A stretch of 64,000 nucleotides of DNA from Bacteroidota bacterium (GTDB lineage Bacteria > Bacteroidota > Bacteroidia > AKYH767-A > 2013-40CM-41-45), in the NCBI GenBank assembly GCA_016708785.1, contig JADJFC010000003.1, forward strand, positions 124,001-188,000, written 5' to 3'. The notes below the pieces were generated by a model. The model ran no database searches and was not told the DNA's origin. It worked only from the letters and a program-made list of their open reading frames with translations. This document shows positions 36,787-46,900 of this stretch, one piece after another. A program made the translations under genes and the position numbers. Within the stretch, counting starts at the first letter, position 1. Each line of letters opens with the position of its first letter.

Positions 36787-37496
36787 ATGTCGACAAGTAA
36801 TTTATTTTCTAATTCGAGAAAACTTAAAATTGTTCTATTTGTTATTTCCATAAATTATTCTGTTCAATGTATAGCAAAGCAAAATAATTTCGAACTAAAT
36901 ATATCTGTTGGATTGAGAATGGATTTTAAATATTCGGAAAAGTAGTTCCGGTTACACATTTTATTAACCCGCCTCTTTCTCCACCGGGAACCATATATGT
37001 TCCTGAAGTTAGTGGAATGAAATATTACAGTAAGTTATTACCTCAATTTGGAATAGTTGGTCAGTATAGAATCAAGAAGAACTCGCCAATTCATGCTATT
37101 GTAAATTTAGAATTGGTTAGAAGAGGTCATGTCTATAAAGAGCATCTTCAAGATGACTTAAATATTTATAGTCAAATAGACTATGATTTTAATTTTTTAG
37201 ACATAGGAATAGGTGTTGGATATCATCTTAAAAACTGGAATTTTAGCGGACAGTTAATAAGGCAAGTTTTTTTAAACAGTGAAACTGAAAATTATCTTAA
37301 AGACAATTCTACTTATTTAGAAAGCGATGTTCGATCTCATTGGTTTTTAACTCAACCATATTTATTCAGACTAACAATTGCATATAATTTCAAGATTGGT
37401 AAAATAAAGTCAGCAGTAGGATTTTTTATTGAGCCATATAAAATTGATAGTAAAGTGTTTTCAATAGGAATAAATTATAGACTTAAAATTATTTAA
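36787..37496 (+). CDS. Putative outer-membrane protein, frameshifted
   Basis: Only the C-terminal 159 residues are open from an ATG at 37017. The upstream DNA encodes more of the same protein in another frame: ATG 36787, a signal-like segment (KLKIVLFVISINYSVQCIA), then NNFELNISVGLRMDFKYSEK, after which the frame breaks at the AAAA run 36938-36941. One extra A joins it to VVPVTHFINPPLSPPG and the downstream frame. The restored product is 236 residues with barrel-like strands (FLDIGIGVGYHLKNWNFSG, FRLTIAYNFKIGKIKSA, FSIGINYRLKII at the end). No family name is recognised. A homopolymer sequencing error is the likely cause. Confidence 0.7.
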
Positions 37497-37509
37497 AATG
37501 AAAATCCTC

Positions 37510-37752
37510 TAATCGATTGAATTTGATAGTGAGGAAATTTAGTTTACATTATATTTCGGTTGCGCATTTCGCTAATCGGGGGGGCTAAGGTACACAATTG
37601 GTTAACGAGCAAAAGCAATAACGATAATTTATTTAGAAGGACATGCTAGTCTGAAGAAATGTCAACTAGAATTTGTTTCATTTAATGCCTTCTCTTAGCG
37701 GAGGAATTTATATTACATTTATAATTCGGTTGAACATTTCGCCGATTGGAAT
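37510..37752. repeat. Partial REP-family modules
   Basis: Tail modules occur at 37517-37580 (GAATTTGATAGTGAGG..TTTCGGTTGCGCATTTCG) and at 37690-37752 (GCGGAGGAATTTATATT..AATTCGGTTGAACATTTCG). Between them, 37589-37645 matches the outer extension of copy 3 (GGTACACAATTG, GAGCAAAAGCAATAACGATAATTTATT). The core hairpin is absent, so this is a rearranged or decayed copy. Confidence 0.68.
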
Positions 37753-37774
37753 GATTTATTCTTAGTTTTACAGA

Positions 37775-39418
37775 ATGTTAAAATCATTTATAAAACTTGC
37801 AGTTTTCTTGTTTTGCTCAGGTGCTTCAGCACAGAGTTGTAATTGGGAATGGGCCCGTGGCGGTGGCGGTGAAGAGTTTGATAATAGTCAGGCTTTATCA
37901 GTAGATGGTTTTGAACATGAATATGTTTCAGGTAGACAATACAGTCTTGATGCCTATTATGGAAGTGTTCATTTAATAAAAAATAATCCGGGATGTGATA
38001 TTTTTATCGTACAATATGATCAAGATGGTTTAGCTACTTGGGGAAAAAATTTTGGGAATGGTGGATATAATTATTCATCGGGAACTGCTTCTGATAGATT
38101 TGGCAACGTTTACCTATTAGGGTCTTTTGAAGATTCAGTAATGGATGTCGGATCAGTTCAATTGATTTCAAAAGGTTCAATTGATATTTGTCTAATTAAA
38201 ATGCAATCAAATGGTGTTGTCCTTTGGGCTAAAACTATTGGTGGGGAAGGATTCGAACTTCCGCATGAGATTCACATTAATTCAAATGATGAGATTTTAA
38301 TTACCGGAGAATTTACAAGTGATAGCATGTATTTTGACAATAGTAATTTATTTGTCAAGAACAATAGATGCAACTTTTTTTTCGCGAAATATGATTTAAA
38401 TGGTAATTACTTACTCGCTCATAAATTTGAATCCTACAATCTGTTATATTCTCTTTCTGTTGCAGAGGATGATGCTCATAATTTTTATCTGAGTGGAGAT
38501 TATTCTGATTCTTTGTTAGTCCTTGATAGCGATACTTTATTTAATTACTATTCACTTACAACAGGATTTCTGGATAATTCATTTCTTGCGAAGTTTGATT
38601 CTTTAGGAAATATTATGTGGTCTAAAAATGCAAATGGTGAATTTTTTGACGCACAATTTGGAGTAGCTGTTGACAGTAATTTGAATGTTTACTGGGGTGT
38701 TAATTATTATGATAATGTTGGATTAGATGACACATTGTTTATTAATCAAAGTTATAGAGGATTCCTTTTAGTTAAGTTCGATTCTTTAGGAAATCGACTA
38801 AGAGTACTTACTCCTTCTTTAAATTATAGTGCTATAGGGAGCTCAATTTCTTTTAATCCCAGAAGTGGAATATACTTTTCTGGAGAGTCTAGTTCATTTA
38901 ATTTAATTTTGGGAAATATAACCATTCCGGCAGGAGGGCTTTTTTTTTGTAAAGCTGATGCAGACCTGAATTGTAATTGGGCTAAAAGGATTACTGCAAA
39001 CAATACAGTAGTTAGTAGTGCAATTAGCTCAAATGGTAATTCAGATTTATATGTTGCTGGGTATTTTCGCAGCTCCGATCTATATTTCGATACGCTTCAT
39101 GTCGACAATTATGCATTTGGTTCGGACAATGTTTACTTAGCAAAAATACATGAATCAGTAGTTGGGATGGAAGACCTTGATCAGATAAATAATATTGAAA
39201 TTTTTCCTAACCCATCGAGTGGTTTATTTCATTTGCATTTAACTTCCCCATCGACGAAATTAAAAGTTTATGATTTGGTTGGTCAACTTGTTTTGGAAAA
39301 AGAAATTAGCAATTTGAGTGATGTGGAATTTAATATAGAAGGACCAGGAGTTTTTATTGTTGAACTTTCCGGAAATGAATATCGGGATGTTGCAAGGTTA
39401 ATTGTAACACATAAATAA
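37775..39418 (+). CDS. SBBP-like beta-propeller protein with T9SS type A sorting domain
   Basis: The product has 547 residues with a signal peptide (MLKSFIKLAVFLFCSGASAQ). Repeats of about 55 residues follow with cores such as WEWARGGGGEEFDNSQALSV, CLIKMQSNGVVLWAKTIGG, FLAKFDSLGNIMWSKNANG and CKADADLNCNWAKRI, alternating with GNVYLLGSFEDSV-like strands. This is the seven-bladed beta-propeller pattern of SBBP repeats. The sorting domain starts about 470 (IEIFPNPSSGLFHLHLT, LKVYDLVGQLVLEKEI, EGPGVFIVELSGNEYRDVARLIVTHK). It is the only T9SS gene on the + strand in this part of the window and follows the REP-like remnants closely. Confidence 0.86.
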   Translation: MLKSFIKLAVFLFCSGASAQSCNWEWARGGGGEEFDNSQALSVDGFEHEYVSGRQYSLDAYYGSVHLIKNNPGCDIFIVQYDQDGLATWGKNFGNGGYNYSSGTASDRFGNVYLLGSFEDSVMDVGSVQLISKGSIDICLIKMQSNGVVLWAKTIGGEGFELPHEIHINSNDEILITGEFTSDSMYFDNSNLFVKNNRCNFFFAKYDLNGNYLLAHKFESYNLLYSLSVAEDDAHNFYLSGDYSDSLLVLDSDTLFNYYSLTTGFLDNSFLAKFDSLGNIMWSKNANGEFFDAQFGVAVDSNLNVYWGVNYYDNVGLDDTLFINQSYRGFLLVKFDSLGNRLRVLTPSLNYSAIGSSISFNPRSGIYFSGESSSFNLILGNITIPAGGLFFCKADADLNCNWAKRITANNTVVSSAISSNGNSDLYVAGYFRSSDLYFDTLHVDNYAFGSDNVYLAKIHESVVGMEDLDQINNIEIFPNPSSGLFHLHLTSPSTKLKVYDLVGQLVLEKEISNLSDVEFNIEGPGVFIVELSGNEYRDVARLIVTHK

Positions 39419-39562
39419 TAGTTAGATAGTGTACTTTATTAAATATCCAAGAGACGCAAGGAACATTATAAATTAGAATAAAAGAAACCAAAGAAAACCA
39501 GCAACAAAATTAATAAGGCAAGACCCGTTTTACCTTCCACTGTACCTTCCACTGGAATGCAA

Positions 39563-39595
39563 AACGCCCCGTAAGTCATTGACCTACAGGGCGTT
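39563..39595 (-). terminator. Terminator of tRNA-Gln, conserved-loop hairpin copy 2
   Basis: AACGCCC and GGGCGTT make the stem with loop CGTAAGTCATTGACCTACA (+ strand). On the minus strand GTTTTGC follows. It lies 17 bases after the tRNA and nearly equals the hairpin at 36554-36586. Confidence 0.75.
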
Positions 39596-39611
39596 CTATT
39601 CGCAAAAATGT

Positions 39612-39681
39612 TGTCCTACCAGGATTCGAACCTAGAAAGGCAGAATCAAAATCTGCAGTGTTACCATTACACCATAGGACA
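39612..39681 (-). tRNA. tRNA-Gln (anticodon UUG)
   Basis: The minus strand starts TGTCCTA and ends TAGGACA, a perfect 7-bp acceptor stem. The D arm (TGGTGTAATGGTAACAC), the anticodon arm GCAGA-TTTTGAT-TCTGC with TTG at positions 34-36, and the T arm with GGTTCGAATCC are all in place. The CCA end is not encoded. Confidence 0.95.
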
Positions 39682-39802
39682 GTTTTGGGACGGCAAAAGT
39701 AGTGATTTGATTGAGTTTTGCAAACAAAAGCCAGAAAAAAGGACCGGGATTTATGGATTTAAGGATTGTAGGATTCTTAATGCTTAAATAAAAGATAAGT
39801 AC

Positions 39803-40579
39803 TTAGTTTTTACTTGCTTCCAAGTAGATGTCCCAGCAGTCGTCGAGTTTTTCGCGTTGGAGGAAGAAGTCTTTGGTGGTGATTTGGGTGGTGGTGTCTA
39901 CCTTTTCTTTTAGCTTGTTACGCATCATGTTGGTGATCAGATTGTAAGGTTTTGCAAGCCAGGCTGATGGTAGTTTTTGATGCAATTTGAAGATGTCCCA
40001 TTTCAGGATCATGCGCACGAATTTGCCGTTCTCTTCGTAGTACGTATTGACAACAGTATTTCCATTCAAGCCTTGCAATGCATAGCCGCCTGTCAATGAA
40101 CTGATCTCGCCTTTGATCTCGTCGAAGGTGTATTCATGAACATGAAATGGATTTCTTGCCAATGACTTTTTTACATTCGGTGTTGTGATCATCACTTTTC
40201 CGCCGGGCTTCAAAACACGCAGACATTCTTTCATAAACTCTTTTCGCGCATGAATGTGTTCGATGAACTGAAATGCAGTCACTACATCAAATGAATTATC
40301 TTCAAATGGCAATGGCGGAATTTCTGCACGCTTGAATGAAAGATTTTTTATCGTTGAATATCTGCTCTTGTTGTCGTCTATCGTCGCCTGATCATAATCT
40401 AGTCCCATGATCTCACTGGCAAATTCTGCCATGAGTGCTGTTCCATATGCATTGCCACAACCAACATCCAGTACTTTCTTTCCTGTGATAAATGGCTTTG
40501 CATATTCATATGCATACTGGCAACGTTGGTAGGTTACGTTATTTGCTTCGTCGTGTTGGGCTCTTTCGTGGGAACTCAT
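39803..40579 (-). CDS. Class I SAM-dependent methyltransferase
   Basis: The product has 258 residues and is cytoplasmic. The methyltransferase type 11 fold is clear: motif I KKVLDVGCGNAYGTALMAEF (about 34-53, binds S-adenosylmethionine), the acidic end of strand 2 in IMGLDYDQATID, PPLPFEDNSFDVVTAFQFIEHI (motif II/IV, about 88-110) and CLRVLKPGGKVMITTPNVKK (motif III/V, about 120-140). Small-molecule or sugar methylation is typical of this type, but the acceptor is unknown. It stands alone between a tRNA gene and a repeat-flanked peptidase gene. Confidence 0.9.
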   Translation of the reverse strand: MSSHERAQHDEANNVTYQRCQYAYEYAKPFITGKKVLDVGCGNAYGTALMAEFASEIMGLDYDQATIDDNKSRYSTIKNLSFKRAEIPPLPFEDNSFDVVTAFQFIEHIHARKEFMKECLRVLKPGGKVMITTPNVKKSLARNPFHVHEYTFDEIKGEISSLTGGYALQGLNGNTVVNTYYEENGKFVRMILKWDIFKLHQKLPSAWLAKPYNLITNMMRNKLKEKVDTTTQITTKDFFLQREKLDDCWDIYLEASKN

Positions 40580-40600
40580 TTGTTTCGTTAGGAAGGTGGT

Positions 40601-40804
40601 TTATTTGATTAGTAAGTAGTAATTAGTAAGTGGTGAGTAGCAAAATGGTAAGTAGTGATTGGTAAGTGGTAAGTAGCACTACATACTTAATTTTATAGTA
40701 TATTAATTAAATCAAATTTTTTGTAATCAATTTTCACTGATTTTAAATTCGCAGTTGCAGTATTAAAGTACTGCTACTTACCACTTACTAATTACTACTC
40801 ACTA
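40601..40804. repeat. GTAAGTAG word repeats forming a long inverted pair
   Basis: Words AGTAAGTAGTAATTAG, GTGGTGAGTAG and GGTAAGTGG fill 40609-40676. The complement words CTACTTACCACTTACTAATT fill 40773-40794, with CACTAC beyond. The two arms can pair across about 95 bases. The right arm overlaps the last codons and stop (40788-40790) of the M6 peptidase gene. Confidence 0.72.
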
Positions 40805-43289
40805 CGATTCGTTCCGTTCGCGTTCCTAAGTCAGATTGGAATTTCAGGAAGTAGGTGCCGTTGGAATATTCTGATAAGTCTAATGCGAAATTGCTTTGGT
40901 TGGTGTTTACTCTTGTTGCAATTATTTTTCCTAGCATATCAGTAACGGTCACAGTTACTTTTTCGTTGCTGTTCAATCTGATATTGAAAAGACCTTTCGA
41001 TGGATTTGGATAAATTTCTACTGTATTCAACTGGTTTGCACTGTTGATTCCTGTAGGGCCGCTACAAGTGATCATTGCTAACCAACCTGCTGCTGTAGCA
41101 CCTCCATCAGAATGAAATTCGAATGTCAATGTTCCTGTGGAATGCGTTGATGTAACTGCGCCCGGTGAATTGGTTCCGCAATAGGTTCCTATCAATGTGG
41201 TAAATGCTGTTGGTCCATTGTGAATTTGTAAATAGTCGTATCCGCAATTTATCTCATCTTCAACATCGAACGATTGGAAATCTGCAGTGATAAATTGTCC
41301 GCTTGTTAACGGTGCAATTGTTTTTGTGAAATCAGTATTGTCGCTGTAATTTGATGCGCCACCTTGATCAAGGAAGACTGCTGAACATGTTGTCAGATCG
41401 ACATCATTCATCAGATCAATTACTCCGATCAGAATTGTTTTTGTAATATACGTTGAATCTGTTCCGTCGGAAAGCGTAAAACGAAGTGTTATACTTTGAC
41501 CTGCTGTCAATGTTGGATCTACAGTAATGTTGAACGTTGAATTGATAAGCTGTGAAACATTTATCACTCCTACATTGATTGGATTTGTATTCACAGTTAC
41601 CAATGAAGCATTTGCTCCAATGGCAACACATGATAACGTTGCTACAGCTGAGCTAAGCTGTCCGTTGTTAGTAGAAGTTAAATCAACGTTCGCAGATTCA
41701 CCCGGCTCAAGAAATCCGTTTGCATTGTCATCACCCGAAAGTGAATTGTAAGCAAGATGTAATGAAGGCCCGGGAGCACCTGTTCCTAATTTATATTCTA
41801 TGATCGTACTTTCATTACCGATATCCCAAACGCGTAATCCACTTGGATCGCCATTGTAGAAATTAGAATTCGGTGTTGTTGTTTCACTGAATTCATTATT
41901 GAAAGTCAGATTGAAACATGCTGTAGAATGATCCTGATTGTCGTTTCCGGCATGAACCAGATACACTTCATGGTCGAATGATTGATTGTCGCCATTGCGA
42001 TTGATGTGCCAGATCGTTAATCCTTCATCGTCGATGTACAGACTACGATCAGTCATCATTCTGTTTTCAAGAACGTAGAATTCATTTGTGTCATTCATGT
42101 TGTTATAACGATAACATGTCAATGAATTTGCAGTATCGTTGATGATGCCATTGTAATTTGTCACATCGATCATAGTATTCCATCCACAGTTATTTTTGAA
42201 AAGCGGATTCGGTGGAGTCGGGTTGAATGAATTTCCATACCAACACATCAGATCGAATGAACCAATTCCGTCAGGACCTGTTGAACTATTGTATTTGTAG
42301 GTGTCAGGCCATTGACCGATCATGTGGCCATTCTCATGAGCAACAACAGCAAGTTCAAGCGGACTGTTAGCAGGTGAACAATTGTAATCGTTTGAATGCA
42401 CACCATCTGCTGAGAAGCCGTTGTAATTTCCTTTGTGATGCCACATGCCCTGTGCCCATACAGGTGGATTGCCTGTATACATGAGGTTGATCGCTTTGAT
42501 GCTATTATCAGGATTAGTAGAAAGTGTGCTGAAATCAAATCCCAATGAATCGATCCATTCCAAAGCTAATCCAAGAATTTCTTGCGCACCAACAGCGTAA
42601 CCCATAGCATCGTAATCAGCAAATGTCAATGGTGCACGATAATAACCATAAACAACATTTTGATAATCGACCAGTCCACCTGATATGTCACTGTAGTAAG
42701 TCCGTAGTGACCCATTGTTGCTGAAATTTGAATATGTTAGATCGTTACAGAAGTCTTCAAATTCACTCATAGGCAATGTTCCCGGTTCATCAGAAAAATC
42801 CACTACGATACATAGTCCCGTGATATTTCCCGAAACCGGATTGATCGGTGTTCCGTCAGTCTGATTGCTTCCACTTGAGCCTTTGCTATTACGTTCGAAG
42901 ATTCCTTTTTCGTTTCCACTCAATGCTTGCTTGTTCTTTTCTATAATTGCAAGTCGAGCTTTCGATGTGATGTCTTGATGTTTTGCAAATTGAGAAACAA
43001 CAACTGGAGTAATTACATTGCTTTTTGTGCCAGTATAAATGATTCCTGTTGAAAGCAACTCAGTTCCGTCATCCGATAATTTCGCATAAACAATATTATT
43101 CGATGAATTATCGCGGATAAGCGTAAAACCATCCAGTCCTTCGGCACGCATGTAATATTCAGTACCGAATAATTTGACGTCAACGCTGCTGCCATCGGCT
43201 TGTTTGAAAGGGACGATTTTTCCGTTGAATGGGGATGCCATTATGGCAACAGAATAGAGGAATACAATGAAGAATAAAAGTTTTTTCAC
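40788..43289 (-). CDS. M6 family metalloprotease with CUB-like domain and T9SS type A sorting domain
   Basis: The product has 833 residues from GTG 43289, chosen because it starts the signal peptide (MKKLLFFIVFLYSVAIMAS); the frame stays open further up but not in a protein-like way. A propeptide region follows, then the M6 (immune inhibitor A-like) peptidase with the zinc site VVAHENGHMIGQWPD (HExGHxxGxxD). A Met-turn-like FDLMCWYGNSF lies behind it. Later come an Ig-like region and a CUB-like domain (EINCGYDYLQIHNGP, GWLAMITCSGPTG). The sorting domain is VEIYPNPSKGLFNIRL, VTVTDMLGKIIATRV, YSNGTYFLKFQSDLGTRTERIVVSSN. It is probably a secreted protein degrader. Confidence 0.9.
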   Translation of the reverse strand: MKKLLFFIVFLYSVAIMASPFNGKIVPFKQADGSSVDVKLFGTEYYMRAEGLDGFTLIRDNSSNNIVYAKLSDDGTELLSTGIIYTGTKSNVITPVVVSQFAKHQDITSKARLAIIEKNKQALSGNEKGIFERNSKGSSGSNQTDGTPINPVSGNITGLCIVVDFSDEPGTLPMSEFEDFCNDLTYSNFSNNGSLRTYYSDISGGLVDYQNVVYGYYRAPLTFADYDAMGYAVGAQEILGLALEWIDSLGFDFSTLSTNPDNSIKAINLMYTGNPPVWAQGMWHHKGNYNGFSADGVHSNDYNCSPANSPLELAVVAHENGHMIGQWPDTYKYNSSTGPDGIGSFDLMCWYGNSFNPTPPNPLFKNNCGWNTMIDVTNYNGIINDTANSLTCYRYNNMNDTNEFYVLENRMMTDRSLYIDDEGLTIWHINRNGDNQSFDHEVYLVHAGNDNQDHSTACFNLTFNNEFSETTTPNSNFYNGDPSGLRVWDIGNESTIIEYKLGTGAPGPSLHLAYNSLSGDDNANGFLEPGESANVDLTSTNNGQLSSAVATLSCVAIGANASLVTVNTNPINVGVINVSQLINSTFNITVDPTLTAGQSITLRFTLSDGTDSTYITKTILIGVIDLMNDVDLTTCSAVFLDQGGASNYSDNTDFTKTIAPLTSGQFITADFQSFDVEDEINCGYDYLQIHNGPTAFTTLIGTYCGTNSPGAVTSTHSTGTLTFEFHSDGGATAAGWLAMITCSGPTGINSANQLNTVEIYPNPSKGLFNIRLNSNEKVTVTVTDMLGKIIATRVNTNQSNFALDLSEYSNGTYFLKFQSDLGTRTERIVVSSN

Positions 43290-43369
43290 GGGATTGCTTT
43301 TTTTTGATTTTAGAGGGGCAAGATAAGGGAATTTTGTTGGGGGATTGTAAGGGTTAAGTAAGATTTTTT

Positions 43370-43581
43370 GGCCTAAACTAGAGTATGGGTTTAAAATTAA
43401 ACACAGAGGGCATGGAGGAAAAAAGGGAGAAACATGGAGAAAATAAAACACAAGAACACGAGAACACAAGAAGACCACGGAATTTATATGTGTTTTTTAA
43501 ACTATTTGAAACCATTTAAATCAATAAACCCATTAAACAGACAAATTAATTAATTGGAAGATATTTAATAATTTTAGGCCT
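43370..43581. other. Intergenic word repeats
   Basis: It carries AACACAGAGGGCATGGAGG (43400-43418), GGGAGAAACATGGAG, then ACACAAGAACACGAGAACAC and AGACCACGGAAT (43447-43483), an arm of the family seen at 1441-1475. ATTTGAAACCATTTAAATC and ATAAACCCATTAAAC words follow at 43505-43540. No gene is supported. Confidence 0.5.
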
Positions 43582-43788
43582 ATGGAAATCAAGAAAAGGT
43601 ATACCAACGGAGAGGTCACAATTTTATGGCAACCAAAATTGTGTATTCATTGCGCCAATTGTTTTAGAGGGCTGCCTTCTGTTTTTGATCCCAGAGTTCG
43701 ACCTTGGATCCGACCTGATGGTGCGACGACGCAGGAAATGATTGATCAGGTGAAGAAGTGTCCGAGTGGGGCGTTGTCTATGGAGTAG
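43582..43788 (+). CDS. (4Fe-4S) mono-cluster protein, YjdI family
   Basis: The product is 68 residues and complete. Cys residues in LCIHCANCFRGLPSVFDPRV (Cys 22, 25, 28) and the later VKKCPSGALSM (Cys 61) give the four ligands of one [4Fe-4S] cluster. The order MEIKKRYTNGEVTILWQPKLC, FDPRVRPWIRPDGATTQEMI and CPSGALSME matches the Fer4_19/YjdI family along its length. The function of YjdI is not established; it may carry electrons or sense redox state. It stands alone between word-repeat hairpins. Confidence 0.9.
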   Translation: MEIKKRYTNGEVTILWQPKLCIHCANCFRGLPSVFDPRVRPWIRPDGATTQEMIDQVKKCPSGALSME

Positions 43789-43801
43789 ATCAAAAATTAT
43801 T

Positions 43802-43868
43802 AAGGTCAAGGGTCAAAGGTCAAAGGTTAGCGCGGCCGAACTGACCTTTGACCTTTGACCCTTGACCT
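43802..43868. repeat. GGTCAAAGG-type hairpin between convergent genes
   Basis: AAGGTCAAGGGTCAAAGG and TCAAAGG words, a GCGCGGCCGAAC loop, then TGACCTTTGACC, TTTGACC and CTTGACCT. Loop and arms closely match the hairpin at 50147-50200. CAATCCTACAAACCTGC words follow at 43870-43906. Confidence 0.75.
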
Positions 43869-43912
43869 GCAATCCTACAAACCTGCAATCCTACAAACCT
43901 ACAATCAACTTC

Positions 43913-46900
43913 CTACCTCACAAGAGACACATGCCCAATCACCTTATGCGCTTTGCCTTTGTAGTCCTGAACGTTGATGATAAATTCGTAGACATCATTC
44001 TGGCAGAAAGTATCGTTGCCGTAGAATGAACCGTCCCAGTGACGTGATTGTTCTGTGGAATGGAAAATTTCTTTTCCCCAGCGATCCATGATCCACATTT
44101 CATAATCGACAAAGCCAACTCCTGTTCCGAAAAAATAATCGTTCACGCCATCGCCATTCGGAGTAAAAGCATTTGGTACATAGAGCGTAAATTCAGGTTC
44201 TACTCTTATTGTTCCATATGAAGTATCAATGCAACCACCATTATTCATCACGATAAGTCGTACCTGATAAGTTCCGCTATCACTGTATTCATGTATTGGT
44301 TGTGTAATGTCAACGACAGAACTTCCATCACCGAAGTTCCAGTCCCATGTAATAGCGTCTGTACTGTTATCGGTAAAAGTTACAACCGGTTGAAAATGGA
44401 AACCTGGTCTGCACTTTGTAAAAAATCAGCAACAGGGAAACCAAAAACAGTTACTGCATTATTTACAGTTTGACTTGCAGTGCATCCTTCAGGAGAAATG
44501 ATCATTAACGTTACATCGTATTCTCCCGGTGTTATGTAAGTGTGAATTGGATCGGGATCATTGCTAAGCGAATTGTCATCAAGATCCCATTGGTAAATAG
44601 TACCTGGTGCCTGGATAAAATAATTTTGAAAGTTTACTTCTACCGGTGTGCATCCTGAAATTACATGAGGAGTGAAATCCACTTCCGGTAATGGATAAAC
44701 TGTTAATGGAATTGACTGACTTACTTCCGGCGAACATCCGTCGCTGATAGTAACTGTGAATATTGAATCATTGATAGGAGCAACGACAGGACTAGCGCCG
44801 AAAATTGAACTATCGTTCCACGAATAAGTATAGGGTCCGCCATTTCCTCCTGATCCACTTGCTTGAATGTTTGCTGTTCCGCCTTCACAAATTGGTGGTG
44901 CGCCAATTGTTGCTAATCCAAGTGGAGGATAAACGGGAACAATTACTGTTGCAGGTGCTGTCGGACAATTATTCGCATCCAGAACATTCACAGTGTAACT
45001 TGTAGTTGTTGCCGGTGAAACTTGAATTAGTGCGGAAGTATCGGCTGTACTCCATAAAACTGAATAAGGTGATGCACCACCTGCGATATCTGCAGCAAGG
45101 TTTGTTGTTTGTCCAATGCAAATCGTTGGAACACTTGCAACTGATACGGTCAATGGTATAGCTTGTAAAACTGTTGTTGCTGCAATGGAAGTACAACCAT
45201 TCACATCGGTTACTGTCACAGAATAATTTCCTGCTGCCAACGATGTTGCATTGGCATTTGTTCCACCTGTCGGTGACCATTGATAAGAATAAAATGGTGT
45301 TCCACCACTCGCAACAACATTCGCACTTCCTGAATTTCCACCATTGCATGATACAGGTGAAGAGTTTGCAATCAATGAAAGCGGATCAGGCTGATCGATG
45401 AATATTGAAGATGTACTTGTACAACCATTAGCATCGGTGACAGTTACTGTGTAATTTCCTGAAGTGCGATTAATTGCAATATCTGTATTGCCGCCGGAAG
45501 GCGACCATTGATAGGTGTATCCAGTTACACCACCGGAAACAATAGCACTTGCACTTCCATCATTTCCTCCATAGCATGCTACCGGAATTGAATTTAGCAA
45601 AATGTTTAATGGAGAAGGTTGTCCAACAACTGTTGAAGCTGTTTGCACACAACCATTGTTATCGGTTATTGTTACTGAATAATTTCCTGCAGAAAGCAAC
45701 GTTGCATTTGCATTGATTCCTCCTGACGGTGACCATAAATATGAATATGGAATTGTTCCGCCGCTAACTGCAACAGAAACGCTGCCATTTACTGAACCGT
45801 TGCAAGTTGCAGGAGTGTTGTTCGTTACAGTTGATAATGCAGCAGGTTGTGTTATCGTTATTGAATCTATAGACAGACAACCATTCACATCGGTAACGAC
45901 AATTGAATATTGGCCTGCAGGTAAACTTGTCTCGACTGCATTGGAATAATTTCCCGGAGTCCAGTTGAATGTGAATGGCCCTGCTCCTGAAGAAACATTT
46001 ACGGTACCTGCGCCATTGTTACCGCCATTGCAACTAACATTTTGTGTAGGCTGTGCATTGACAACAGGCCCGCCGCCACTTGGAACATTTGCGAGTGCGC
46101 TTTCTGTACATCCGTTATTATCTGTTACAATTACTGAATAAACTCCGGCAAATAAATTTCCCGGATTTACAGAAGTACTGTTTCCTGGTGACCACAAGTA
46201 AGTATATCCGGGTGAACCACCGTTTACATTTACCGTTGCGCTGCCGTTGGCAACATTACATGCAGCCATTGTTGTATTTGTTGTTAGCTGTATTGGAGAA
46301 GGTTCGCTAACAGTAATTGAATTCGTAGAAGTACAACCATTAGCATCTGTAACTGTCACGGAATAATTTCCTGCTCTCAGATTATTAGCGTTTGCAGTTG
46401 TTCCACCGGCCGGCGACCATTCATATGAGTAGCCTGCTGTTCCGCCGCTGACATTTACACTTGCAGAGCCGGTTGAATCAGAATTACATAGTGTCGGAAT
46501 TGACTGCATTTGTAAATTCAGAAGGTTCGGTTGTGTTACTGTTGTTGTTGCAGTCTGTGTACATCCATTCGCATCTGTAACAGTAACAGAATAAATTCCG
46601 GCTGTCAATCCAATTGCTGTATCTGATGTTCCACCCGAAGGCGACCACTGATAAGTAAAAGAGGAAGCACCACCACCGGCTAAAACAGAAACACTTCCTG
46701 TAGCAGAACCGAAACATAATGCAGCAACAGAATCCATTGCTAAATTTATTGCTACTGCCTGACCAACAAATATTGAGTCGATGCTTATGCAATTATTAGA
46801 ATCAGTTACGCTCACATAATACATCCCCGATGACAGACCTGTTGCTGTTGCTGAAGTTCCGCCAACCGGTGACCATGAATATGAATAAGGAGGCGTACTT

